Positions 1-7,003 of a DNA stretch of 7,003 bases are shown here, piece by piece. Source of the DNA: JBEKHI01 sp050012355 (GTDB lineage Bacteria; Actinomycetota; Actinomycetes; Streptosporangiales; Streptosporangiaceae); the NCBI GenBank assembly GCA_050012355.1, contig JBEKHI010000418.1:1-7003 (forward strand), in the 5' to 3' direction. Below the pieces are notes generated by a model. It saw only the letters and a program-made list of their open reading frames with translations, was not told the DNA's origin and searched no databases. The position numbers were made by a program, and so were the translations under genes. Each line of letters begins with the position of its first letter. Position 1 is the stretch's first letter.

Positions 1-3000
1 TCGAAGAACCGCTGGGTCGCATTGACAAAGTCGCCGTGAACACGAAGCCGGTGATACGCAGCAGCCCGCAACGATCCCTCACGAGCACCGAAGAAGTGCG
101 TATCCGGATGCAACAGGCCCACCACGCCATGATTTCCCATGTTCCGCCAAGCTCGAATCATAAAGGCGCGGTAGAAGTCTGGCTGAGTGCCAACGAGCAG
201 GTCATTGGTCGCAGTACTACCGAGGAAACCTCGCTTGCCGACCGTGTCGGTGAGCTCATCTAGCAGGAACTCACCCGCAGGCCCGCCGGACAGCAGCTCA
301 TCTTTGCGTTCGTCGCGTTCCCGCGTTGAAGGCTTCTCGACCAGCTCGAACCAGGGCTCGTATTCGGCGAGTACCGCGTTCTCATCCCACGTGGGCCGGA
401 CCCAGGGTGGGTTCCCGAGCTGCAGGTCGAAGCCGCCGTTGGCGAACACCTGCGCGAATTGGAGCTCCCAGTGGAAGAAGCCCTGCTGGGCGGCGATGTC
501 TACTACCGTGTCGAGCCAGGGGAAGCGCTCGGGCAGGCGGTAGAACGGGTCCATACCCATGTAGATCTCGAGCTGATCCTCGTAGTCGGACAGCTCGGAC
601 AGGTACTTGAAGTCCGCGACAAGAGAGTCGGCGGGGATGTCCTGACGGCCGAGGATGGACTCGGCGAACTCCAGCCAGTCCTCGAAGTCCTTCAAGGCAA
701 CCACGGAACGGCGGACGACGCGCGGCTTCAGACGAGCCGACTTGCGGGGCGCCGCCTCGGCGAGGGTGAGCTGTTCGGGCTCGTCGTCGAGGAACGATCC
801 TTGTACGTAGACGTCGGGGAACCCGGCAGGTGATGGCTTGGGAGCGGCCGGCTCGGGAACAGGCTCGGTGGTGTACACGGGATCGGAGCCGTCGAGCAGA
901 CCGGCCTTGTCGACCGGCCAGAACCAGAGGGCGCACCACGCGTCCATGACTGTCTTCAGTCGCCAGAACGGCGTGCCCGGACTCGTCAGGTCAGCCAGGA
1001 TCTCATCTCGTGGTTTGGCCTCCTCCGCGACCGGAAGGCCGGAAGCCTCCCAGACGTCGATCGTACGGCTGACCTCACGTTCGGAGATCCGCAGCCGCTC
1101 GATGACCAGAGACCACAGGTACTCGGCCCGGCCCGCGAGCTCTTGCAGCCGGCGGACCTGCGCGGGCTTGCCCGGCGGCCTGCGGATGCCCTTGCGCCAG
1201 TCGGCGAGGCGCTCGCGATCTTCGGGCGCGAGTTCTCGTGTCTCCTTCTCCCCCGCCACGGAGCCCCAGCCCTCGGCCGGCAGCAGAAAGTGGTGGATGT
1301 TCCCTGACGGGATCGGACCAGCGGAGAACGGAACGTCCTCGGGCGCCGACTTCAGCCAGGCACCCTTCTTAAGGGCCGTCGGCGGATATAGCCGCCGCCC
1401 CGCGCCGATCAGGGAGTTGCCGCGTACCAGGTGCAGGCCGAACCAGGGCGCCTGGAGGCCGCGGTGCATGACGTTGAGCCAGATCGAGACCTCGGCTAGT
1501 TCCACCGCGGTCTCGTTGAGGTCAACGCCGTAGCTGTTGTGCAGGGCTATGTACGCCTTGACCTTCTGCAGCTCGAACGCACGGATGTCTGGTTCGAGTC
1601 GTTCGCCGGTTTCCTCTTCACGTAGCCGTAGGTACAGAGCAGCGAGCTGGTCGATGGCCTCGTTGAGGAACGCACCGGAACCGAGCGCGGGCTCGCACAC
1701 CCGCCAGCGCAGCACCTCGGCGGCCGTGACACGACGGCCTTCCTCCTTTGTCCGCTGCTCCAGCGCGAGCTGGACGGTGACGCTGGTGAGCGATTTGGGG
1801 GTGTAGTAGGACGCGCTGGTCTGCCGATCCCGCCCGGCGAGCCGGTAGACGAATGTTCCCGGACGGTAGCTGGCCCGTTCCCCGGTCGGGAACCCGTTCT
1901 CGTCCTTTTCCATGACGAATACGTCGTCGGTGTAGCCCGGCACCTTGGACTCGGGGATCATCCACGACCCGCCGGACGGGTCGCCCTTCTTGGCGACCTC
2001 GTACAGCACCTCGGTGGCGATGAACCCGGTGTAAGACATCAGCCCCTCGTACACCGCGCCGAGCTGGTTGATCCCGAGCTGTGCGTAGGAGATAAACCCG
2101 CCACGCTGGTTCTTGCCCTTCTTCTTGCTGCCCTTCGCCAGCATCAGCCGGCGCAGGACCTTGTACAGCGCCTCATCCCGCAGCCGCGTATCGAGCCAGG
2201 GTGCCTCATTTTCTTCATAACGAGGGTCGGCGATTCTCCCGATCAGCTTGGTCCTAGACGGGTCAAACAGATCCGCCTTGAGTGACTCGAACCGCAGTCC
2301 CTCTCCCTCGGACAGCCCCTCCGTGCTCGCCGTCCCCCGCGCCCGGTGACCGTCGTTGACCATGCGGAACAGCAGGTCAAGCGACTCATAAAGGTGGAAC
2401 CCGGTTCGCGCCTCGTCGCCGCCCAGCCGTCGGGCCACTAGCTCGCCCAGCCGCTGCATGCTGTAGCCAGCGACATAGTCCGCGTCGTCCGCGGGCAGGA
2501 TCCCGAGCTCAGGCCGGGCCTCCGCGTACAGCAGGAACAAGATCCGGTACAGGTACCGCAATGACTCCCGGCCCAGCTCCCTGGCCAGATCGCCGAGCTC
2601 CGCTACCTCGGTCAGTTCCAGGTCGTGGAAGCGGATGCGGTCCAGGATCTCGTTGGCGATGATCTGCACCGATTCTCGTAGCCCCTCGCGGAGCTCGCTG
2701 GACACGCCGACGGCGTGCTTGCGTGACTCGTCCACCCACTGGGCGAGCTGGTCGGCGCCGCCCTCGCCGGGCGGCTGGAGCGCGTCGGCGCTGAACAGCG
2801 CGGCGACCGTCTCCAGCTCGGAATGGTCGACGCGGTCGATCACGGTGTCCAGGCTGACCGCGAGGTACCGGCCCTCGCCCCACGTAATGCGATCGGCAAG
2901 GATCAGGGCGCCACCGTGCAGCAACAGCACGTACCGGGGCGGCTCGTCGGCGTCGAACAGCCAGCGGGCGAGCTTGGCTCCGGTCGTGATCTGCTCGTTG

Positions 3001-3470
3001 CTCGCTACCTGGACCGGGTCCAGCAGCCGCCCTGCCCGGTCGGCGTCGAGCGCGGCGTCGACATCGGACACCCAGCCGCAGTCGATCGCGACCACGTTCT
3101 GCCCGTGGTAGGCGACCGGGATACCTATCGTCTCGCCGGAACGCTCCATGTCCAGGACGCCGCGAGCCGACTCGAAACCCAGGGCGCGGAGCACATCGTC
3201 GTTCTGTTCCCGGATGTCCTTGTCGTGACTACGGCGCTCATCGTCGGTGACCAGGTCGCCGTCGGCGGCGCGCTGCGCGAAGGCGGCGAGGTCGGGGCGG
3301 GCGGCGAAGTAGCCGCGCTTGAGCGCGCGCAGGGACTTGACCGGGGAGTCTTCCCGTTCCGCCCACCGGGAGCGCAGACCGTCCTTCTTGGCCAGTTCGC
3401 GGGGCAGGACCTCAGCAAGGTAGTGCGGGGACAGGTAGTCACCGCGGTTGGTCAGCGAGTCGTAGCTCAT
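1..3470 (-). CDS. drmMI: Large Eco57I/PglX-type N6-adenine DNA methyltransferase, DrmMI-like (3' end outside window)
   Basis: This gene encodes an S-adenosylmethionine-dependent DNA adenine methylase that would mark host DNA as self. I translated the frame codon by codon from the ATG at 3470 to the left edge: 1156 residues without a stop. The start MSYDSLTNRGDYLSPHYLAE is fixed by the ATGA overlap with the helicase stop; a possible weak GGTGG lies 3 bases upstream. Residues 1-550 form a long N-terminal region with no recognised motif, apart from a basic KGSKKKGKNQR segment. YYTP is at 555-558 and SAM-binding motif I (EPALGSGAF) at 593-601. These are followed by YGVDLNETAVELAEVSIWLN and GNSLIG (684-689). 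A segment of about 325 residues, with a Pro/Ala linker near 866-885, separates this from catalytic motif IV NPPW (1020-1023). Next comes HGVVGLLHP (1115-1123), typical of this family after NPPW. The target-recognition part lies outside the window. No nuclease motif is visible. An alternative is another PglX/type IIG-like methylase. Confidence 0.88.
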   Translation of the reverse strand, partial: MSYDSLTNRGDYLSPHYLAEVLPRELAKKDGLRSRWAEREDSPVKSLRALKRGYFAARPDLAAFAQRAADGDLVTDDERRSHDKDIREQNDDVLRALGFESARGVLDMERSGETIGIPVAYHGQNVVAIDCGWVSDVDAALDADRAGRLLDPVQVASNEQITTGAKLARWLFDADEPPRYVLLLHGGALILADRITWGEGRYLAVSLDTVIDRVDHSELETVAALFSADALQPPGEGGADQLAQWVDESRKHAVGVSSELREGLRESVQIIANEILDRIRFHDLELTEVAELGDLARELGRESLRYLYRILFLLYAEARPELGILPADDADYVAGYSMQRLGELVARRLGGDEARTGFHLYESLDLLFRMVNDGHRARGTASTEGLSEGEGLRFESLKADLFDPSRTKLIGRIADPRYEENEAPWLDTRLRDEALYKVLRRLMLAKGSKKKGKNQRGGFISYAQLGINQLGAVYEGLMSYTGFIATEVLYEVAKKGDPSGGSWMIPESKVPGYTDDVFVMEKDENGFPTGERASYRPGTFVYRLAGRDRQTSASYYTPKSLTSVTVQLALEQRTKEEGRRVTAAEVLRWRVCEPALGSGAFLNEAIDQLAALYLRLREEETGERLEPDIRAFELQKVKAYIALHNSYGVDLNETAVELAEVSIWLNVMHRGLQAPWFGLHLVRGNSLIGAGRRLYPPTALKKGAWLKSAPEDVPFSAGPIPSGNIHHFLLPAEGWGSVAGEKETRELAPEDRERLADWRKGIRRPPGKPAQVRRLQELAGRAEYLWSLVIERLRISEREVSRTIDVWEASGLPVAEEAKPRDEILADLTSPGTPFWRLKTVMDAWCALWFWPVDKAGLLDGSDPVYTTEPVPEPAAPKPSPAGFPDVYVQGSFLDDEPEQLTLAEAAPRKSARLKPRVVRRSVVALKDFEDWLEFAESILGRQDIPADSLVADFKYLSELSDYEDQLEIYMGMDPFYRLPERFPWLDTVVDIAAQQGFFHWELQFAQVFANGGFDLQLGNPPWVRPTWDENAVLAEYEPWFELVEKPSTRERDERKDELLSGGPAGEFLLDELTDTVGKRGFLGSTATNDLLVGTQPDFYRAFMIRAWRNMGNHGVVGLLHPDTHFFGAREGSLRAAAYHRLRVHGDFVNATQRFF
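3467..3470 (-). other. ATGA stop-start overlap, helicase to methylase
   Basis: The helicase C-terminal frame ends in TGA (3469-3467), overlapping the methylase ATG (3470-3468). The ribosome binding site ahead of it is weak (GGTGG with a short 3-base spacer), so methylase translation probably depends on ribosomes finishing the helicase. The upstream frameshift, if real, would send ribosomes to a stop at 4345, almost 900 bases before this coupling point, and could lower methylase output. Confidence 0.88.
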
Positions 3471-4482
3471 CGGCCACCATCCAGCACGGCAAGGACGCGG
3501 AGCAGCGGTTCACCGGCCGTGTGCAGTTTCGTTATCATGTCGTCGAGTTCACTCGCGGTCGTCTCGACCTGCTGCTTACGACGGCCGAGGAACTGGGCCG
3601 GGATGTCGAGCAGGCTGTCCTGCCGCCAGGTCGCGATGCGTTCCCGGTACTCGTTTAGCGGCTCGTCCACCGTGCGATCGTGATCCGAACGGCTCGCCTC
3701 CAGGTGAGCGCGCGCCGCCCTCACCGCGACCGGCACGAGGTCTTGCAGTCCGGTAATATCGCCGACCTGACCGGTGTTCACCATGCCAGGCCCGACGCCG
3801 GCTTGTTTCAGCGCCTCGGTGAGGCCGGTAATCCGCGGCTCGTCTGGTAGCCCGGCGATCGCCATCCACTCCACGACGGTGGGCTGACCAAGCGCGTTCG
3901 AGTACACGCCTTGGACAAGGAAGACGGGCTCGGTGACATCGGCGATCAGGACCGGGGCCTGCTGGCGGGCGACCCGGAGCAACACCTTATCGGTGAGCCA
4001 CTCGATCATCGGGTGCAGGTCGCTCAGGTAGGCGATGTCCGGCCACAGCGTCTTGGTATCCCGGGCCTCATTCAGCTTCCGCTGGGCCAGTACCCGGTTG
4101 AACGTCACCTTCATCCGCTCAGCGACGTTGTGCTTCTTGAGGTAGCTCGACGGCAGGGCCGATAGCCGCTGCAGGAGGTCCCCTGGCGGTTCGAACGCGA
4201 GCATCTCGTCTTCGTCGTAAATTTGCACCTCGGGGCAGGCGAACCTCAGGGCCTCCCGGGCGAACGCCTCGGTCGAGGCGAACAGTTCGGGCACGTCGGC
4301 GCGAGGTGGCTCCTCGGCATCCGGCTGCACGCCGACATCGGACATCAAGTCGGCGAGGAAGTTACCGACCGAGGCAGCCGCGTCGATCGACTGGTCCGCC
4401 GTCTTGCCCGCGAGTAGGTCCTTGATGAGGCGGTCCTCCTCCTTGCGGGCCGAGAACTCCCGGGTGATGCCCTCCGCGCTGT
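3467..4482 (-). CDS. drmD: C-terminal part of the DrmD-like helicase, in a shifted frame
   Basis: This is the continuation of the helicase after the frameshift, 337 residues ending at the TGA that overlaps the methylase start. Its frame stays open back to an ATG at 4657. The translation between 4657 and about 4482 is Arg/Pro-rich shadow sequence of the ATPase frame, so that ATG is not a credible start. Convincing protein begins with SAEGITREFSARKEEDRLIK at 4480. No obvious independent start codon or ribosome binding site sits at the junction, so this part may not be translated without readthrough. In reconstructed numbering it holds HPMIEW (740-745) and PVFLVQG (769-775), followed by GQPTVVEWMAI, in the style of the C-terminal accessory region of DISARM/HepA-like helicases. 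It ends with a charged, probably helical segment (ETTASELDDMITKLH). It contains no helicase motifs. Its function is inferred only from being part of the helicase. Confidence 0.8.
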
Positions 4483-6231
4483 GCCGAGGGAGCGGTGCGC
4501 CTGTTCCTCGCGGTTCAGGAGCTTCTCGGCGACGGTGGTGTCGTCCTTGGCGCCGACTATCTCGGAGGTGAGGATCAGCGCGGCGAACTCGGGCTGGTGT
4601 TCCTGGCCGTAGCGGTCGATCCGGCCGTTGCGCTGCTCGATCCGGATCAGCGACCACGGCAGGTCATAGTGGATGAGGTGATGGCACTGGCGGTGCATGT
4701 TCACCCCCTCGGACGCGACATCACCGGTCACCAGGACCCCCACCGGCTCGTCCGCGAGGGAGAACCGCTCGACGATCTTCTCCTGCTCGGTGTCGGAGAA
4801 CCCGCCGTACATGAGATCGACCTGCTTGGGCTTGGTGAGCCCCAGTCGCTTGGGAAGCACCTGGTGAAGCCACTTGAGCGTCTCCACGCTTTCCGAGAAG
4901 ACGACCGCACGCGCATCGCTACCCGGCCCGACGCCGATCTCCTTCAGCTTGGTGACCAGGGCCTCGAGCTTGGCGGAGTCAGCGTCGGTTACCTCCTTGG
5001 CGAGCTGCCGGAGGGTGGTCAGCGCGGCGCGCTCGGCATTATCCGCGGCGTTCTTCAACCGGTTCTCCACCGTTTTCTCCAGCGCCTTGTGCGAGGAGAG
5101 GAATGCCTTCAGCAGCGTGTATGGGAACAGCCGCCGGTCACCGCTCGTAACGCCCGGGGCAGCGCCACTCAGCCAGGTGGCAGTGAGCTCGCCGAAGACG
5201 CGTTCCTCGGCCAGGGTTGCCGGGCAGCAGATCGCCTGGGATGGCCCACGCTCGCGCCACTTGCCGCCGATCTCGTTGGTCACCTCGGGGCTGATCTTGG
5301 TGCGGCGAATATAGAGGTGCTCGATGTCTTTCGCCTCGTACTTGCGCTTATCGGCGATGGCGGCCGGGTCGAGCATGCTGATCAGCTCGGCGAACGACTC
5401 GGCGTTCCCGTTGTGCGGGGTGGCGCTGGCCAGCAGCAGGGCGTCCGTCTTGGGCGCCAGCCGCTTCGCGAGCTTGTTACGCAGACTGCTCTCGCCGATG
5501 AGGTTGTGCGACTCGTCGATGACGACCGCGTCCCAGTACATGTTTTCCAGATGATGCCGGTAGGCATCGCCCTTGAGCGTGTCGACCGAGATGATGATCC
5601 GCTTGTAGAAGGTGAACGGGTTCCGGCCCGCCGGGATCTCCTGCTGAATCCGCTGGATGCCGACCGAGTCCAGCCGGATCAGCGGGATCGCGAACCGGGT
5701 CCACAGCTCTTGCTGGAACTGCTCAAGCACCTGCTGCGGCGTCACCACCAAGATCTTCTCGCCCCGCCCCCGCCGGATCAGCTCGGCGAGGATCAACCCG
5801 ATCTCCAGAGTCTTGCCGAGTCCCACCACGTCCGCGAGCAAGATCCGCGGACGGAGCCCCTTGAGCGCTAGCTCAGCCGGGCGCTGCTGGTAGATCAGCG
5901 GGTCGAGCAGGAACCTATCCGGCAGAGCCAGCCCGCGTTCCGACTGTGGCAACGGAGTCCGGCGCAGCGTTGCCTCTAGGAACAACCGGGACATGGTGAA
6001 CCGCGGTGTCTGATCGGGAACGAGGATGGTCTTGTCTGGATCGAGGAGCTCGGGTTCCTTGGCCTCGAGGGCCGTGAAGAAGACCGCGTCCTCGTCGCGC
6101 ACCAGCTCGGAAACGCCGGTCGCGCGGATCTTGTACCCGTCGTGCTCGGTCAAGGTGCAGGACCGGACCAACCACTCCGCCTCGCGAACCACGATCCTGG
6201 CCCCGGGCGGGTACGGGGTGCTGTCGGTCAT
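4345..6231 (-). CDS. drmD: SNF2/HepA-type helicase, DrmD-like: ATPase part, before the frameshift
   Basis: This is the N-terminal part of a superfamily 2 SNF2-like ATPase, which translocates on double-stranded DNA. Visible motifs are: motif I DVVGLGKT (residues 134-141), motif II DESH (239-242), motif III SATPHNG (269-275), motif V around SEGVN (507-511) and motif VI QRNGRIDRYGQ (533-543). Both RecA lobes are therefore present. Genuine sequence runs to residue 583 (base 4483). The remaining 45 residues to the stop at 4345 are out-of-frame Arg/Ser-rich sequence, and the true continuation is in another frame (3467-4482). With one base restored the protein would be about 921 residues, a plausible size for a DISARM SNF2 helicase. 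The start at 6231 is supported by GGAG at 6242-6239 with a 7-base spacer, and by the ATGA overlap with the kinase gene. As written, the product keeps the motor but loses its C-terminal third. DrmD is preferred over RapA/HepA because of the adjoining giant methylase gene and the lack of other RapA context. Confidence 0.85.
   Translation of the reverse strand: MTDSTPYPPGARIVVREAEWLVRSCTLTEHDGYKIRATGVSELVRDEDAVFFTALEAKEPELLDPDKTILVPDQTPRFTMSRLFLEATLRRTPLPQSERGLALPDRFLLDPLIYQQRPAELALKGLRPRILLADVVGLGKTLEIGLILAELIRRGRGEKILVVTPQQVLEQFQQELWTRFAIPLIRLDSVGIQRIQQEIPAGRNPFTFYKRIIISVDTLKGDAYRHHLENMYWDAVVIDESHNLIGESSLRNKLAKRLAPKTDALLLASATPHNGNAESFAELISMLDPAAIADKRKYEAKDIEHLYIRRTKISPEVTNEIGGKWRERGPSQAICCPATLAEERVFGELTATWLSGAAPGVTSGDRRLFPYTLLKAFLSSHKALEKTVENRLKNAADNAERAALTTLRQLAKEVTDADSAKLEALVTKLKEIGVGPGSDARAVVFSESVETLKWLHQVLPKRLGLTKPKQVDLMYGGFSDTEQEKIVERFSLADEPVGVLVTGDVASEGVNMHRQCHHLIHYDLPWSLIRIEQRNGRIDRYGQEHQPEFAALILTSEIVGAKDDTTVAEKLLNREEQAHRSLGTARRASPGSSRPARRRTASSRTYSRARRRTSRSTRLPRSVTSSPT
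4480..4486 (-). other. Frameshift junction within the helicase gene
   Basis: The upstream frame reads REEQAHRSLG and then degenerates; the downstream frame reads SAEGITREF. On the minus strand the bases are CTC GGC followed by ACAGCGCGGAG. Inserting one base between 4483 and 4482 (for example G, giving GGC GAC AGC) joins the frames as RSLGDSAEGITREF. No X-XXY-YYZ slippery heptamer is present, so programmed -1 frameshifting is unlikely. A one-base deletion or sequencing error is the simplest reading. Confidence 0.85.
6228..6231 (-). other. ATGA stop-start overlap, kinase to helicase
   Basis: The kinase reading frame ends in TGA (6230-6228) and the helicase begins with ATG (6231-6229), sharing two bases in ATGA. 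This arrangement usually means translational coupling, with the same ribosomes or locally released ribosomes re-initiating. It places the two genes in one transcript. Confidence 0.9.
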
Positions 6232-7003
6232 AGCGCGGCTCCGCGGGCGTACTCGATACGTAGGTCCTCGGCCACTTGCCGGATCAGGTCGCTGGGAACG
6301 TGCAATGTGGCAGGCAGTCGCTTACGGCCTGTCTTGGCTGGCCGGGGGGCTGGCGGCGGATCCGTGTCCCGTTCTAGATACGTCAGTTGGGCGAACTCGG
6401 CCTGAGCTTGCCTGGGGGAGATACCCGCACCGTTCATTACCTTGTTCAGCTCGGTTGTGATGTCGGCGAGCGTTCGGCGTGCGTTTGGGTGGTGCGCGAG
6501 CATATCGGTGATTGGTTGCTTGATCTCGTCTGGGATGCCGGAGAGGTCGGGGTCGGTGGCGGGGTCGGCAATGGCGAGCAGCAGAGCATGTACGGTTGGC
6601 CGCTCGTACGGGTAGCGGCCGGTCAACGCGAACATGAGCACGGCGCCCAGCGCGTACACGTCCGCCGCCGTGGTGAGGTCCTTCGGTGATTTCGCCTGCT
6701 CGGGTGCCATGCACACCGGAGTCCCGAGCATCCCGGAGGTGTGGGTGATGTCGCTCTGGGCGTCTGCCAGCCCGGCCAACCCGAAGTCGATGATTCTCGG
6801 CCCGTCATTTCCGAGTATCACGTTGCCCGGCTTGAGGTCGCGGTGCAGCAGACCCGCGGTGTGAATGTTGGCAAGTCCCTCGGCGAGCATGGTGCCGAGC
6901 GCCGCGACCATGGTCGCGCTGAGCGGACCGCGCTCGGTGACGTATTGCGAAAGCGTGAGCCCCTGAACGTACTCGGTAGCAAACCATGGGAGCGATTCAT
7001 CCG
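6228..7003 (-). CDS. Hanks-type Ser/Thr protein kinase, 3' part (N-lobe outside window)
   Basis: This gene encodes a Ser/Thr protein kinase that transfers phosphate from ATP to protein Ser/Thr residues. The frame is open to the right edge, giving 257 visible residues, so the Gly-rich loop and the ATP-binding lysine lie outside. The first visible residues (DESLPWFATEYVQG) look like the hinge region. HRDLKPGN (catalytic Asp) lies at 6845-6822, DFG (Mg-binding) at 6788-6780 and APEQ (the APE motif) at 6707-6696. The ATG at 6911 is internal, because homologous kinase sequence continues upstream of it. After the C-lobe, at about 6440, comes a tail of roughly 65-70 residues with a Pro/Arg/Lys-rich stretch (DTDPPPAPRPAKTGRKR). 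I see no transmembrane helix and no PASTA repeats in the visible part, so it is probably cytosolic. Its TGA overlaps the helicase ATG. Inferred role: regulation of, or sensing for, the helicase-methylase module. The kinase family is certain; the substrate is unknown. Confidence 0.93.
   Translation of the reverse strand, partial: DESLPWFATEYVQGLTLSQYVTERGPLSATMVAALGTMLAEGLANIHTAGLLHRDLKPGNVILGNDGPRIIDFGLAGLADAQSDITHTSGMLGTPVCMAPEQAKSPKDLTTAADVYALGAVLMFALTGRYPYERPTVHALLLAIADPATDPDLSGIPDEIKQPITDMLAHHPNARRTLADITTELNKVMNGAGISPRQAQAEFAQLTYLERDTDPPPAPRPAKTGRKRLPATLHVPSDLIRQVAEDLRIEYARGAAL
6239..6242 (-). promoter_or_regulatory. Shine-Dalgarno site for the helicase gene
   Basis: GGAG on the minus strand lies 7 bases before the helicase ATG and inside the kinase coding sequence. 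Its position supports the start at 6231 and suggests that the helicase can also be initiated efficiently on the shared transcript. Confidence 0.65.

Noticed and set aside
382..939. Minus-strand open frame of 185 codons that could suggest a broken methylase
   Set aside because: It is in a different frame, with Arg-rich translation. The methylase frame itself is uninterrupted here and contains NPPW in phase with the start at 3470.
838..1533. Plus-strand open frame (231 codons) opposite the methylase gene
   Set aside because: Its translation is Ser/Arg/Pro-rich, typical of shadow frames, and it lies opposite the continuous methylase frame.
2823..3683. Plus-strand open frame (286 codons) spanning the helicase-methylase junction
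   Set aside because: It is antisense to two well-supported genes and shows no family features or credible start context.
4470..4500. Programmed -1 ribosomal frameshifting in the helicase gene
   Set aside because: No slippery heptamer is present at the junction, and adding one base gives a natural-looking join.
4483..4657. ATG at 4657 as a start for a separate 396-residue protein
   Set aside because: The first ~58 residues are Arg/Pro-rich shadow of helicase motif VI and the sequence after it. Convincing protein begins only at the frameshift junction.
4495..5871. Long plus-strand open frame (458 codons) opposite the helicase gene
   Set aside because: It lies antisense to clear SNF2 motifs. 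Its translation is Leu/Val/Gly/Asp-rich with no recognisable domain, the usual complement of high-GC coding DNA.
6909..6911. ATG at 6911 as the kinase start
   Set aside because: It would remove the hinge region and start within the C-lobe. The same frame continues upstream with typical kinase sequence (LPWFATEYVQG) to the window edge.
1..7003. CRISPR arrays, tRNA/rRNA genes, insertion sequences, terminators
   Set aside because: I saw no regularly spaced repeats, transposase-like protein or terminator stem followed by T-run. Nearly every base is inside one of the three genes.

Overview
The window reads as one minus-strand operon from a high-GC actinomycete, probably a Streptomyces relative. 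Three points support this: strong G/C preference at third codon positions, long antisense open frames typical of high-GC coding DNA, and a Hanks-type Ser/Thr kinase of actinobacterial style. There is essentially no intergenic DNA. Read on the minus strand (right to left), the order is: (1) the 3' part of a Ser/Thr protein kinase gene (7003 to 6228), entering from beyond the right edge; (2) a large SNF2/HepA-type helicase gene (6231 to 3467), best matched to DrmD of class 1 DISARM and interrupted by a one-base frameshift near 4482/4483; (3) a very large N6-adenine DNA methyltransferase gene (3470 to 1), best matched to DrmMI, open for at least 1156 codons and leaving through the left edge.

Both gene junctions are ATGA overlaps, in which the stop of the upstream gene shares bases with the start of the downstream gene. 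The three genes are therefore very likely co-transcribed and translationally coupled. No promoter, terminator, RNA gene, repeat, CRISPR array or insertion sequence is visible. The operon promoter must lie beyond the right edge and its terminator beyond the left edge.

The order drmD then drmMI is that of class 1 DISARM, a phage-defence system in which the methylase marks host DNA and the helicase acts with DrmA, DrmB and DrmC against unmodified incoming DNA. drmA, drmB and drmC would be expected just past the left edge and cannot be seen here. The most unusual point is the kinase gene directly coupled to the helicase gene. Kinases are known in the Pgl/BREX type 2 system (PglW), but I know of none in the canonical class 1 DISARM gene set. 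The locus could be a kinase-regulated DISARM variant or a related, undescribed helicase-methylase-kinase system. A second important point is the helicase frameshift. As written it separates the ATPase domain from the C-terminal region, and it would be repaired by one base, so it is either a recent inactivating mutation or an assembly error.
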